Of a stretch of DNA of 64,000 nucleotides, positions 25,105 to 33,218 are shown one piece after another; within the stretch, counting starts at the first letter, position 1, and every line of letters starts with the position of its first letter. This stretch comes from JAXLQL01 sp046331625 (GTDB lineage: Bacteria > Acidobacteriota > Terriglobia > Bryobacterales > Bryobacteraceae): positions 310,001 through 374,000 of the forward strand of contig JAXLQL010000002.1 of assembly GCA_046331625.1 (NCBI GenBank), read 5' to 3'. Under the pieces are notes generated by a model, which worked only from the letters and a program-made list of their open reading frames with translations, did no database searches and had not been told where the DNA came from. A program made the translations under genes and the position numbers.

Positions 25105-26289
25105 TTGCCACACCGTATTCTAGTCGTCGATGACGAACCGGACCTGGAGCCGCTCGTTCTCCAGCGCTTCCGGAAGCGCATTCGGAGCGAAGAGCTGTCC
25201 TTCGTTTTCGCCAGCCATGGCGAGCACGCGCTTGACCAGATCCGCGAACAAGGCGGCATCGATATCGTCTTGACCGATATCAACATGCCCGTGATGGACG
25301 GCTTGACGCTACTGGGCCGCCTGCGCAGCGAGCATCCCATGGTGCGGTCCGTAGTGGTGTCGGCCTATGGCGACATGGCCAACATTCGTACCGCGCTCAA
25401 CCGCGGCGCTTTCGATTTCGTCACCAAACCGATCGACTTCCAAGACCTGGAAATCACGCTGGACAAGGCGATCGACGATTCGACGCTGCGCAAACAGGCT
25501 GCGCGTGATCGCGATCATCTGCTCGGGCTGGGCCGCGAACTGAGCGTGGCGCGGAGCATTCAAGAGTCGCTCGTGCCGTCTGTGTTTCCGGCGCACCCGC
25601 GATTCGAGGTGTTCGGTTCCATGACGCCCGCGGCGGAAGTGGGCGGCGATCTGTTCGACTTTTTCCTGCTCGAACAGAACCGCCTCGCGCTCGCCATCGG
25701 TGACATCTCGGGCAAGGGCATCGGAGCGGCCCTCTTCATGGCGGTAAGCCGCACCGCGCTCCGCGTGTCGGCGAGCAAGGGCTTGTCCACGCGAGAGTGC
25801 CTGAACGAAGTGAACCGCTTCCTTTGCGAGGACAAGACCAACTCGCTCTTCTTGACTTGCTTCTACGGGATCCTCGATCTGGCCACGGGAGACCTGGAGT
25901 ACACGCGGGCCGGACACAATCCACCGTACGTGCTGCGCGCGAATCCGGAGGCAAACGGGGGCGAGCGTGTACAAGAGACGAGCGGATCAGGTGGCCTCCC
26001 GCTGGCGATGTTCGACGTTGCCACGTACCACTCGGCCCGGATCCGGCTCGAACCCGGCGATTGCCTGGTGATGTTCACCGACGGCGTCACCGAGGCGATG
26101 AACGCGGCACAGGAGACTTATGACGAGGCGCGGCTGGTCGCCTTGCTCGAGCAACAGAATCGGGACACGCCGGTGCGCGAACTGGTGCAGCGCGTGGTGG
26201 GCGGTGCGCAGGAATTCGCGGCCGGCGCTCCCCAGTCCGATGACATGACCGTGCTCGCGATCCGCTATCTGGGCGACAACCGGCCATGA
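25105..26289 (+). CDS. Receiver-PP2C (SpoIIE/RsbU-type) serine phosphatase
   Basis: 394 residues, start TTG at 25105 (no clear Shine-Dalgarno; chosen because the receiver begins at once with RILVVDDEPDLEP). The receiver has phospho-acceptor D58 in VLTDINMPVMDG and lysine in FVTKPIDF. After a helical linker comes the PP2C domain: EVGGDLFDFF and IGDISGKGIGAALFM bind metal, TRAGHNPPY and MFTDGVTEAMN follow, and DDMTVLAI ends it. Such proteins dephosphorylate anti-anti-sigma factors in partner-switching, activated by receiver phosphorylation. Its stop overlaps the kinase start (ATGA 26286-26289), so the kinase is the likely phosphate donor. Confidence 0.9.
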   Translation: MPHRILVVDDEPDLEPLVLQRFRKRIRSEELSFVFASHGEHALDQIREQGGIDIVLTDINMPVMDGLTLLGRLRSEHPMVRSVVVSAYGDMANIRTALNRGAFDFVTKPIDFQDLEITLDKAIDDSTLRKQAARDRDHLLGLGRELSVARSIQESLVPSVFPAHPRFEVFGSMTPAAEVGGDLFDFFLLEQNRLALAIGDISGKGIGAALFMAVSRTALRVSASKGLSTRECLNEVNRFLCEDKTNSLFLTCFYGILDLATGDLEYTRAGHNPPYVLRANPEANGGERVQETSGSGGLPLAMFDVATYHSARIRLEPGDCLVMFTDGVTEAMNAAQETYDEARLVALLEQQNRDTPVRELVQRVVGGAQEFAAGAPQSDDMTVLAIRYLGDNRP

Positions 26290-29200
26290 GCAAGTGGCGG
26301 GCGGCGGCGCTATCGTTAGCGGCACTGCTGCCGGCCGGGCTGGCACAGCCGCAGGATCAGGCGTCCCGGGAAGCGGGCATCCCCTTCATCCGCTGGTTCA
26401 GTCCGCAGGAGTACGAAGGCAGCCAACAGGTCTGGTCGTTCGTGCAAGACGACTCCGGGATCGTCTACGCGGGGCTCAGCAACGGCTTGCGGCAGTATGA
26501 CGGTACGTCGTGGCGCGCCATTGCCACTCCGCACAATGCCCCGGTTCGCGGCTTGGCTCGCGGACCCGAAGGCCGCATTTTCGTGGGCGAGGTGGGCGAT
26601 TTCGGATACCTGCAGCCCAACGCCACCGGCGAGATGGCCTTCCAATCGATGCTGGAATTCGTCCCCGCTGGCGACCGCGATTTTCAAGACGTGCGCAAGG
26701 TCCACCCGATGCCCGAGGGAATCTACTTCCAGAGCCTCGAGCGCTTGTTCCTGTTGACCCGCGAGGGATCGGGCTGGAAAGCGAAGGTGTGGAGGCCGAG
26801 CACGCGGTTCCGGAATTCGTTCGCGGTGAATGACACGCTGTACCTCACCGTCACGAACGAAGGTCTGTATCGCATGAAGGATGGCGCGATCGAGAGACTG
26901 CCTGCGCAGGGCTTGGAGCAATCTCCGGAAACGCTGGTGACAGCGCTGTTGCCGTTCGCCTCGAGCCGCGACGTGCTGGTGGGCACCGGCGACGGACGGC
27001 TCCAGTTGCTCGACGAGAATGGACTGAAGCCGTTTCCGGGCGGCGGTGAACCACTTCGCAAGCTCGGCATCTCGGGCGCGGGCGCGGTGAGTTTGGTGGA
27101 TGGCGGCATCGGGATCGGCACGCGCGGCGGCGGATTGTTGGTGCTCGAACGCGACGGCCAGTTGCGCTATCACCTCGATCGCGCGGCCGGCATCCCTTCC
27201 GATGGCGTGCTGGCGTTGTATCGCGACCGCGAGGGCACGGTGTGGGTGGGCTTGCAGAACGGCATCGCCCGGGTGGAACTGGCGTCGCCGTTTTCGCAAT
27301 TCGGGCGGCCAGCGGGAATGTCGGGCGCCGTGAACGCAATCGTTCGCTATCGCGGCCTGCTACATGTGGCTACGTTCGCGGGCTTGAAATATCTGGATCC
27401 GGCCACGCGCGAGTTCCGCATGGTCCAGGGCCTCGAAACGTCCGGCGTGGTGGGAATCCTGGTACATGGAGATCGCCTGCTGGCTGCAGTTGGACGCGAC
27501 GGCCTGTTCGAAGTGAAGGGTGACAAGGCCACCTCCGTGAACAAGGGCGCATTCTCAGCGGTGCTGGCGCACTCCCGCCAAAATCCCGCGCGAGTGTGGG
27601 TGGGAACGCGCGCCGGCCTGCTCGCCATGCGCGAGGGCGCGGCGGGTCACTGGATCGACGAAGGCATGGTGGCCACTACGCCGGAAATCCGCAGCATCGT
27701 GGAACCGGAACCGGGACTCCTGTGGCTCGGTACGCAAGCGCGCGGAGTAGTTCGATTGAAGCTGCGGGGCGATTCGCTGTCGCAACCCGAAGTGAAGGCG
27801 TTCGGACCCGCGGATGGCTTGCCGGGAAGCGGCGGCGTAAGCGTGCATCAAGTGGCCGGGCGTGTGGTGTTCACGTCTCCCGAAGGTGCTCGCGAGTTTG
27901 ACGCGGCCTCGGGAAGGTTCGTGCCATCGCCGACACTCGGCATGATTCCCACCGGTGGCTCGGCCGAGGAATTCAGTGTCGTCACCGGACCGAACGGTGG
28001 CGTCTGGGCCAATCTCGGCGTGCGGCCCGTCTATCTCGGCTTGCAGGAGAATGGCTCGTACGCGGCCGATGAAGGACGGCTGCGGCGGATCGGCGATGGC
28101 CGCGTCTACGCGATGGCTGTGGACGCCGACGGCGTGGTTTGGCTCGGCGGCCTCGATTCGGTCTTCCGCTACGACCCAGCGAAAGTGCGGCCCGGAGGCG
28201 ATCCCCGGCCTGCGCTGATCCGGCGCGTGACTGCGGGCAGGAACCTTCTTCATGCGGGCAGTGGAGCGGCGCCGGTGTCACCCCCGCGTGTCCGCTACCG
28301 CGATCAGTTGCGGTTCGAATATGCGGTGGCCAGCCTCGACGATCCGGCCAAGAACCGCTTCCAAAGCCAGTTGGAAGGCTTCGATCCGGACTGGTCCGGG
28401 TGGAACGGTGAAACGCGGCGTGACTACACGAACCTCCCGCCGGGCAGCTACGTCTTCCGCGTGCGCGCGCGGGACCTGACAGGCCAGGAAGGAGCGGAGG
28501 CGTCTTATCCGATTCAGATTCTGCCGCCGTGGTATCGGACGTGGTGGGCCTTCGTGCTGTATGGCTTGGTTGGCCTCGGATTGCTGATCGGCGCCGATCG
28601 CATACAGAGAGCGCGTGTGCTGGCGCGCGAACGCGAGGCCTCCGTTCTGCGCGAAGCGCAATTGCGCGCCGAGACTGCGGCAGCCGAAGCGAAAACGCTC
28701 CAGGCCGAGAATGAGCGCAACAAGAACGTGCAACTGCTGAGCGAGATCGGCAAGGACCTCACTTCTTCGCTCGACCTCAACACGATCTTCCTGCGCCTCT
28801 ACGAGCACGTCAATCAGTTGACCGACGCGACCATCTTCGGCGTCGCGATCTACCATGAGCAGCGCCACGAGCTCGAATACCGGCTAGCGCTCGAGAACGG
28901 CAAGCGCTATCCGCTCTACACGCGAGACACGCGGAAGCCGAACCAACTCCCGGTGTGGTGCATCGAGTACAAGAAGCGGGTGGTGCTGAACGACGTCGCG
29001 AATGAATATTCGCGCTACATCGAGGTCTACGATGAGCCGCTGTTGCGATTGGAAGATGGCAGCGAGTCTCGCCCCGCGGCGTCAGTCATCTACCTTCCTT
29101 TGATGATGAAAGATCGCGTGCTCGGCGTGATCACGGCGCAGAGCTACAAGAAGAACGCCTACACCGACTATCACGTGGACGTGCTCGAGAACCTGGCATC

Positions 29201-30062
29201 GTACACGGCCATCGCGCTCGACAACGCCGACGCGTACTTGAATCTCAAGGCCGTGCAGGACCAACTCGTAGTGCAAGAAAAGCTGGCTTCGCTCGGCGCG
29301 CTCACGGCCGGGATCGCCCACGAAATCAAGAATCCGCTGAACTTCGTGAACAACTTCGCCGACATGTCCGTGGAGCTGATGGAAGAGTTGCGGGAAGAAG
29401 TGGGCAAGTTCCGCGACGGCGCACAACCGGACCTCGACAACATGGAAGACCTGCTCGACGATCTTTCGAGCAACGCGCGCAAGATACACGAGCACGGCAA
29501 GCGCGCCGATGGCATCGTGAAGAGCATGCTGCTGCACTCGCGCGGCGGCGCGGGCGAACGCCAGATGATCGACATCAACGCGATGATCGACGAGAACGTG
29601 AACCTCTCCTATCACGGCATGCGGGCGCAGGACTCCGGATTCAACGTCACCATCGATCGCCAGTTGGCGGCGGACGCGGGCAAGCTCGACGGCATCCCGC
29701 AGGACCTGAGCCGCGTGTTCCTCAACATTCTGAACAACGCCTGCTACGCCGTGAACGAGAAGCTGAAGAAGGTTGGGCAGAGCTATTCGCCGGTGTTGCG
29801 CGTGCAGACGCTGAACCTGGGCGACACGGTGGAGGTTCGCTTGCGCGACAACGGTCCGGGGATTCCACCCGAGGTGAGGGCGAAGATCTTCAATCCGTTT
29901 TTCACCACCAAGCCGACCGGAGAGGGAACGGGTCTGGGCTTGTCGATCAGCCACGACATCGTGGTGCAGGAGCACGGCGGACAGTTGGAAGTGGAAACCG
30001 CGCCGGGCGAGTTTACCGAGTTTATCGTGAGGCTGCCGCGTTATTGGAGGAAGAGTGGATGA
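26286..30062 (+). CDS. Propeller-type sensor histidine kinase with GAF domain
   Basis: 1,258 residues. A signal-like N-terminus leads to a periplasmic part of about 740 residues with two-component-propeller repeats (VWVGLQNGIARV, WLGTQARGVVRL, VWLGGLDSVFRY) and a Y_Y_Y domain (LEGFDPDWSGW, then YTNLPPGSYVFRVRARD). One transmembrane segment (WWAFVLYGLVGLGLLIGA) follows, then a coiled coil, a GAF domain, and a kinase core: H-box GIAHEIKNPLNF with H1012, N-box NILNNACYAV, G1 RLRDNGPGIP, G2 GTGLGLSI. Such receptors usually sense polysaccharide fragments in the periplasm (family knowledge). It is overlapped by genes on both sides, giving a phosphatase-kinase-receiver relay. Confidence 0.93.
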   Translation: MSKWRAAALSLAALLPAGLAQPQDQASREAGIPFIRWFSPQEYEGSQQVWSFVQDDSGIVYAGLSNGLRQYDGTSWRAIATPHNAPVRGLARGPEGRIFVGEVGDFGYLQPNATGEMAFQSMLEFVPAGDRDFQDVRKVHPMPEGIYFQSLERLFLLTREGSGWKAKVWRPSTRFRNSFAVNDTLYLTVTNEGLYRMKDGAIERLPAQGLEQSPETLVTALLPFASSRDVLVGTGDGRLQLLDENGLKPFPGGGEPLRKLGISGAGAVSLVDGGIGIGTRGGGLLVLERDGQLRYHLDRAAGIPSDGVLALYRDREGTVWVGLQNGIARVELASPFSQFGRPAGMSGAVNAIVRYRGLLHVATFAGLKYLDPATREFRMVQGLETSGVVGILVHGDRLLAAVGRDGLFEVKGDKATSVNKGAFSAVLAHSRQNPARVWVGTRAGLLAMREGAAGHWIDEGMVATTPEIRSIVEPEPGLLWLGTQARGVVRLKLRGDSLSQPEVKAFGPADGLPGSGGVSVHQVAGRVVFTSPEGAREFDAASGRFVPSPTLGMIPTGGSAEEFSVVTGPNGGVWANLGVRPVYLGLQENGSYAADEGRLRRIGDGRVYAMAVDADGVVWLGGLDSVFRYDPAKVRPGGDPRPALIRRVTAGRNLLHAGSGAAPVSPPRVRYRDQLRFEYAVASLDDPAKNRFQSQLEGFDPDWSGWNGETRRDYTNLPPGSYVFRVRARDLTGQEGAEASYPIQILPPWYRTWWAFVLYGLVGLGLLIGADRIQRARVLAREREASVLREAQLRAETAAAEAKTLQAENERNKNVQLLSEIGKDLTSSLDLNTIFLRLYEHVNQLTDATIFGVAIYHEQRHELEYRLALENGKRYPLYTRDTRKPNQLPVWCIEYKKRVVLNDVANEYSRYIEVYDEPLLRLEDGSESRPAASVIYLPLMMKDRVLGVITAQSYKKNAYTDYHVDVLENLASYTAIALDNADAYLNLKAVQDQLVVQEKLASLGALTAGIAHEIKNPLNFVNNFADMSVELMEELREEVGKFRDGAQPDLDNMEDLLDDLSSNARKIHEHGKRADGIVKSMLLHSRGGAGERQMIDINAMIDENVNLSYHGMRAQDSGFNVTIDRQLAADAGKLDGIPQDLSRVFLNILNNACYAVNEKLKKVGQSYSPVLRVQTLNLGDTVEVRLRDNGPGIPPEVRAKIFNPFFTTKPTGEGTGLGLSISHDIVVQEHGGQLEVETAPGEFTEFIVRLPRYWRKSG

Positions 30063-30418
30063 ACATCATGGTAGTGGATGACGAGGCGGACGTTCGGCTG
30101 CTGTACGAGCAGCGGTTCCGCAAGGAGGTGCGGTCCGGGCAGGTGGTGCTGCACTTCGCGCTTTCGGCCGAGGAGGCGCTCGCGTTTCTCGAGAAGGATG
30201 ACGGCGACATGCTGATTCTCTCCGACATCAACATGCCGGGGATGAGCGGACTCGATCTGCTGCGAGAAGTCAAGAGCAAGCGGCGGGATCGGAAGGTGTT
30301 CATGGTGACGGCGTATGGGAATGAGGAGTATCAGCGGAAGGCCCAGGCCTACGGCTGTGATGACTATTTGACGAAGCCGATCGATTTTGGGGCGTTGAAG
30401 GCAAAGTTGTTGTCATAG
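30059..30418 (+). CDS. Stand-alone response-regulator receiver
   Basis: 119 residues, CheY-like, no output domain. Acidic pair VVDDEAD, phospho-acceptor D56 in LSDINMPGMSG, switch Thr in MVTAYG, and Lys in LTKPIDFG. Start ATG 30059 has GGAGG 8 nt upstream; a longer frame from TTG 30044 is unlikely. It overlaps the kinase stop by ATGA. The receiver sequence is strikingly close in style to that of the phosphatase at 25105 (both have DINMP and TKPIDF), so the two may compete for phosphate from the same kinase. Confidence 0.92.
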   Translation: MNIMVVDDEADVRLLYEQRFRKEVRSGQVVLHFALSAEEALAFLEKDDGDMLILSDINMPGMSGLDLLREVKSKRRDRKVFMVTAYGNEEYQRKAQAYGCDDYLTKPIDFGALKAKLLS

Positions 30419-30676
30419 GGTGCTGGCAGGAGTATCGAGTCGCGCCGGCGTGGAGGCACGTAGGCAGCCAGGCAGATCACGAACCCGGGTGCCTCACGTG
30501 CACCTTGTGCGGTTCCTTGAACTGTCCACCTCATCATGGGAACCCGCTGAGCTCGCGGTGGTCGCGCATCGCCGGCAAGCCGCGCGTGGCCCCTTCGCTC
30601 GATCCGGACTCCAAGTGATTCCGCGGCTTCCGGCGTGACGGCGCGCTCGCCAAAACCGGCAGTCCCGAATAGCCGG
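30419..30676. other. Gene-free spacer before the lysine riboswitch
   Basis: About 260 bp with open frames on both strands but no ribosome sites, no family similarity and no clear terminator hairpin with a T-run after the receiver gene. Confidence 0.5.
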
Positions 30677-30704
30677 TTGACTTCTAGCCCCACGGTCCGA
30701 TAGT
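30677..30704 (+). promoter_or_regulatory. Promoter of the lysine operon
   Basis: TTGACT (30677-30682) and GATAGT (30699-30704) are 16 bp apart (5/6 and 4/6). The predicted start near 30711 lies just before the riboswitch, as expected. Confidence 0.5.
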
Positions 30705-30716
30705 CTATTAAAGTAC

Positions 30717-30896
30717 CCCGGTAGAGGAGCGGTCACCATCAGTAGCTGGACCTCGTACTCCGGTTCACCCGGAAGGCCAGTGAAAGGGGATGATCGCCGA
30801 AGCCGCCAGGCACGGTGAACACGCCGAGCGGTTGGGGGGTCCGGTCAATACCGGCCCACTGTCATTCCAGCACATGTGGAATGGAGCGCTAGCCGA
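30717..30896 (+). promoter_or_regulatory. Lysine riboswitch (L box) aptamer
   Basis: Conserved L-box blocks occur in the right order: GGTAGAGGAGCGG at the 5' side, AGTAG, then GTGAAAGGGGATGATCGCCGAAGC split by the invariant GAAAGGGG and CGCCGAAG, then GGTTGGGG, CACTGTCA and the closing GGAGCGCTAGCC. Comparison from memory with the Bacillus lysC leader shows the same landmarks. The 3' closing strand pairs with the 5' GGTAG region. It lies directly upstream of six lysine/DAP genes, so binding of lysine should reduce their expression. Confidence 0.92.
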
Positions 30897-30903
30897 GGAA
30901 GCC

Positions 30904-30921
30904 AGACGGGTTCGCCCGTCT
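30904..30921 (+). terminator. UUCG hairpin after the riboswitch, candidate expression platform
   Basis: AGACGGG and CCCGTCT form a perfect 7-bp stem with a TTCG loop, 9 nt after the aptamer. The following run is CCCTCCTTCGTTC, poorer in T than a standard terminator, so it may act in termination or in shielding the downstream start. A second 7-bp stem (CATTCCA/TGGAATG, 30863-30883) belongs to the 3' part of the aptamer. Confidence 0.45.
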
Positions 30922-30976
30922 CCCTCCTTCGTTCAGTTCTCTCCGCACATCCTAACCATCCGGGCGACAGGTGACT

Positions 30977-31981
30977 ATGACTGTCTTCGAACTGACCCGG
31001 AAATTGGTCGACATCGAGTCGATTACTCCCAACGAATACGAGGTCGGCGTGTATCTCCACCAGTATCTCGAGCGGCTGGCCGCCCAATATGGCGGCCATG
31101 TGGAGCGCATGCCCGTCGAGGAGCGCCGCTTCAACGTGCTCGCCTGGTGGGGCGATCCCGCAGTGACGCTCTCCACCCACCAGGACACCGTGCCGCCGTT
31201 TATCCCCTCGCGCGAAGACGGCGAGTTCGTTTGGGGACGCGGCGCTTGCGATGTCAAGGGCATCATCGCCTCGATGCTGCTGGCCGCCGAGCGACTGCTG
31301 GCTTCGGGTGTGCGGAACTTCGCCTGCCTGTTCGTGGTGGGCGAGGAGCGCAACTCAGCCGGCGCATACGAAGCGGCGAAGCATCCGCGCGGATCCAAGT
31401 TCGTAATCAACGGCGAGCCCACCGAGAACAAGCTTGCGCTCGGCAGTAAGGGAGCGTTGCGCTACGAGATCACCGCTTCGGGCCGCATGGCGCACTCGGC
31501 GTATCCGGAACTCGGCGATTCCGCGGTGAACAAGCTGCTCGACGCGCTCGAGAAGATCCGCCGCATTCCGCTTCCCACCGAGCCGATCCTGGGGCCGAGC
31601 ACGCTCAACATTGGCACCATCAAAGCCGGCCGCGCTCCGAACGTCATTCCGGACGAAGCGAAGGCCGAAGTGATGATCCGGCTGGTGAGTGACCCCGCCG
31701 AGACGAAGACAGCCGTCGCCGCCGCGTGCGCCGGACTCGCAGCTGTGCACGAGGTGCTGTGCATCCCCGCGATCCACATGAAGGCCGTGCCCGGGTTCGA
31801 GACGTGCGTGGTGGCTTACACCACCGACATTCCCGCTTTCGGCGGCCAATGGGGACAGCCGCTGTTGATCGGCCCTGGGACCATTCATGTGGCGCACACA
31901 TCGGAAGAGCGCGTCCCCAAGAAGCAACTGCTCGAGGCCGTGGACCTTTACGAACAACTGGTAAGGAATCTCATTCAGTAG
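30977..31981 (+). CDS. dapE: M20-family deacylase, probable succinyl-diaminopimelate desuccinylase
   Basis: 334 residues, cytoplasmic zinc hydrolase. Start ATG 30977 with AGG six nt upstream; a GTG at 30971 is in frame. Metal-site motifs: STHQDTVPPF (H68, D70), WGRGACDVKG and VVGEERNSAG, with a small lid domain between. M20 members include ArgE, DapE and [LysW]-lysine hydrolase. Operon context with dapD (succinylase branch) favours DapE, which frees LL-diaminopimelate from its succinyl form. It is the first gene after the lysine riboswitch. ArgE-like specificity cannot be excluded. Confidence 0.8.
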   Translation: MTVFELTRKLVDIESITPNEYEVGVYLHQYLERLAAQYGGHVERMPVEERRFNVLAWWGDPAVTLSTHQDTVPPFIPSREDGEFVWGRGACDVKGIIASMLLAAERLLASGVRNFACLFVVGEERNSAGAYEAAKHPRGSKFVINGEPTENKLALGSKGALRYEITASGRMAHSAYPELGDSAVNKLLDALEKIRRIPLPTEPILGPSTLNIGTIKAGRAPNVIPDEAKAEVMIRLVSDPAETKTAVAAACAGLAAVHEVLCIPAIHMKAVPGFETCVVAYTTDIPAFGGQWGQPLLIGPGTIHVAHTSEERVPKKQLLEAVDLYEQLVRNLIQ

Positions 31982-31983
31982 TC

Positions 31984-33033
31984 ATGTCGAACAAAATTGG
32001 AGTCGGTGTATTGGGCGCCACCGGAATGGTGGGCCAGCATTTCATCAAGTTTCTCGCGAACCACCCGTGGTTCGAAGTCACCTGGGTGGGCGCAAGTGAC
32101 CGCTCGGCGGGCAAGAAATACAACGAAGCCACCTCGTGGCGTCTCGATGGCGCCATGCCCGCGGGAGTCGCATCGCTCACCGTGAAGGAGTGCAAACCCG
32201 AAACGGGCGCTCCGCAGATCATGTTCTCGGCGACCGACGCTTCGGTAGCCACCGAGATCGAGCGCGCTTTCGCCGAAGCCGGACACACCGTGGTCTCGAA
32301 CTCGCGCAACCATCGCATGGAAGCGGATGTGCCGCTGCTCGTGCCCGAGATCAATCCGGGTCACCTTGCCTCGCTCCCGGTTCAAAAGAAGAAGCGCGGA
32401 TGGAAAGGCCAGATTGCCACCAACCCGAATTGCTCCACCATCGTGCTGACCATGGCGCTTGCGCCGCTGAAGAAGTTCGGCATTCAACGCGTGGTCGTGA
32501 CCACGATGCAGGCGATTTCTGGCGCCGGGTATCCGGGCGTTCCGTCAATGGACATCACGGCGAACGTCGTCCCATTCATTGGCGGCGAAGAGGAGAAAAT
32601 GGAGATCGAGACCCAGAAGATCCTCGGCGACTGGAAGCGCGGTGGGTTTCAACCGCATCCGATGAAGGTCAGCGCTCACTGCAATCGCGTGCCGGTGGTG
32701 GATGGCCACACGGTGACCATTTCGGTGGAGTTCGCGAAGAAGCCCACCGAGGCGGCGATCATCAAGGCGTTCGCCGAGTGGCGCAGCATTCCGCAGGAGC
32801 GGAACCTGCCGAGCGCTCCGAAGCAGCCCGTGATCTACATGCCGGAGAAGGATCGTCCGCAGCCGCGGCGTGACGTCGAACGCGAGCATGGGATGGCGGT
32901 CTTCGTAGGGCGGCTGCGACCGTGTCCGGTGTTCGACTACAAGTTCATCGCGCTGGGGCACAACACCATTCGGGGAGCTGCGGGAGCGGCGGTGTTGAAT
33001 GCGGAGCTGATGAAGTCGGAGGGGCTGCTGTAA
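31984..33033 (+). CDS. asd: Aspartate-semialdehyde dehydrogenase
   Basis: 349 residues from ATG 31984, two bases after the dapE stop; a longer frame reaching into dapE is not credible. N-terminal NADP site GVLGATGMVGQ, active-site Cys in NPNCSTIVL (C150), catalytic His in SAHCNRVPVVDGH (H232). The long insertion LPVQKKKRGWKGQIATNPNC and overall layout match the archaeal/fungal-type ASADH rather than the E. coli type. It reduces aspartyl phosphate to aspartate semialdehyde, the branch point to lysine, methionine and threonine. Cytoplasmic. Confidence 0.93.
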   Translation: MSNKIGVGVLGATGMVGQHFIKFLANHPWFEVTWVGASDRSAGKKYNEATSWRLDGAMPAGVASLTVKECKPETGAPQIMFSATDASVATEIERAFAEAGHTVVSNSRNHRMEADVPLLVPEINPGHLASLPVQKKKRGWKGQIATNPNCSTIVLTMALAPLKKFGIQRVVVTTMQAISGAGYPGVPSMDITANVVPFIGGEEEKMEIETQKILGDWKRGGFQPHPMKVSAHCNRVPVVDGHTVTISVEFAKKPTEAAIIKAFAEWRSIPQERNLPSAPKQPVIYMPEKDRPQPRRDVEREHGMAVFVGRLRPCPVFDYKFIALGHNTIRGAAGAAVLNAELMKSEGLL

Positions 33034-33045
33034 ATGCAAGGTCGA

Positions 33046-33152
33046 TGTGGGGCAGGCTTCAGCCTGCGCGGGACTTCAGTCCCGCTGTCCGAAGAAGTGT
33101 GCCTTACCCGGGGCGGGACTGAAGTCCCGCGCAGGCTAAAGCCTGCCCCACA
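33046..33152. repeat. 107-bp palindromic repeat between asd and lysC
   Basis: Left arm 33046-33085 and right arm 33113-33152 are reverse complements at 39 of 40 positions, around a 27-nt loop. The arms contain GGGGCAGGC, GCGGGACT and AGTCCCGC. Half-copies of the same element occur at 42194-42233, 48311-48350 and about 63571-63587. In the operon mRNA it would form a very stable hairpin 12 nt after asd. Confidence 0.9.
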
Positions 33153-33218
33153 CGGCCACACAGGCCTGTTGGCTGCAACCAATATCTGGCAAGGCCCAGG
33201 GGAATCGAGGACCATCCG

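Noticed and set aside
30364..30693. Minus-strand frame of 109 codons
   Set aside because: It overlaps the receiver gene, has no ribosome site or motif, and covers the spacer before the riboswitch promoter.
30401..30716. A tRNA gene before the lysine operon
   Set aside because: No acceptor-stem pairing or T-loop GTTCRA in register; the structure resolves as the lysine riboswitch further on.
31726..31983. N-terminal extension of asd
   Set aside because: It would overlap 3' dapE by 250 bp and lacks homologous residues; the nucleotide-binding motif starts right after ATG 31984.
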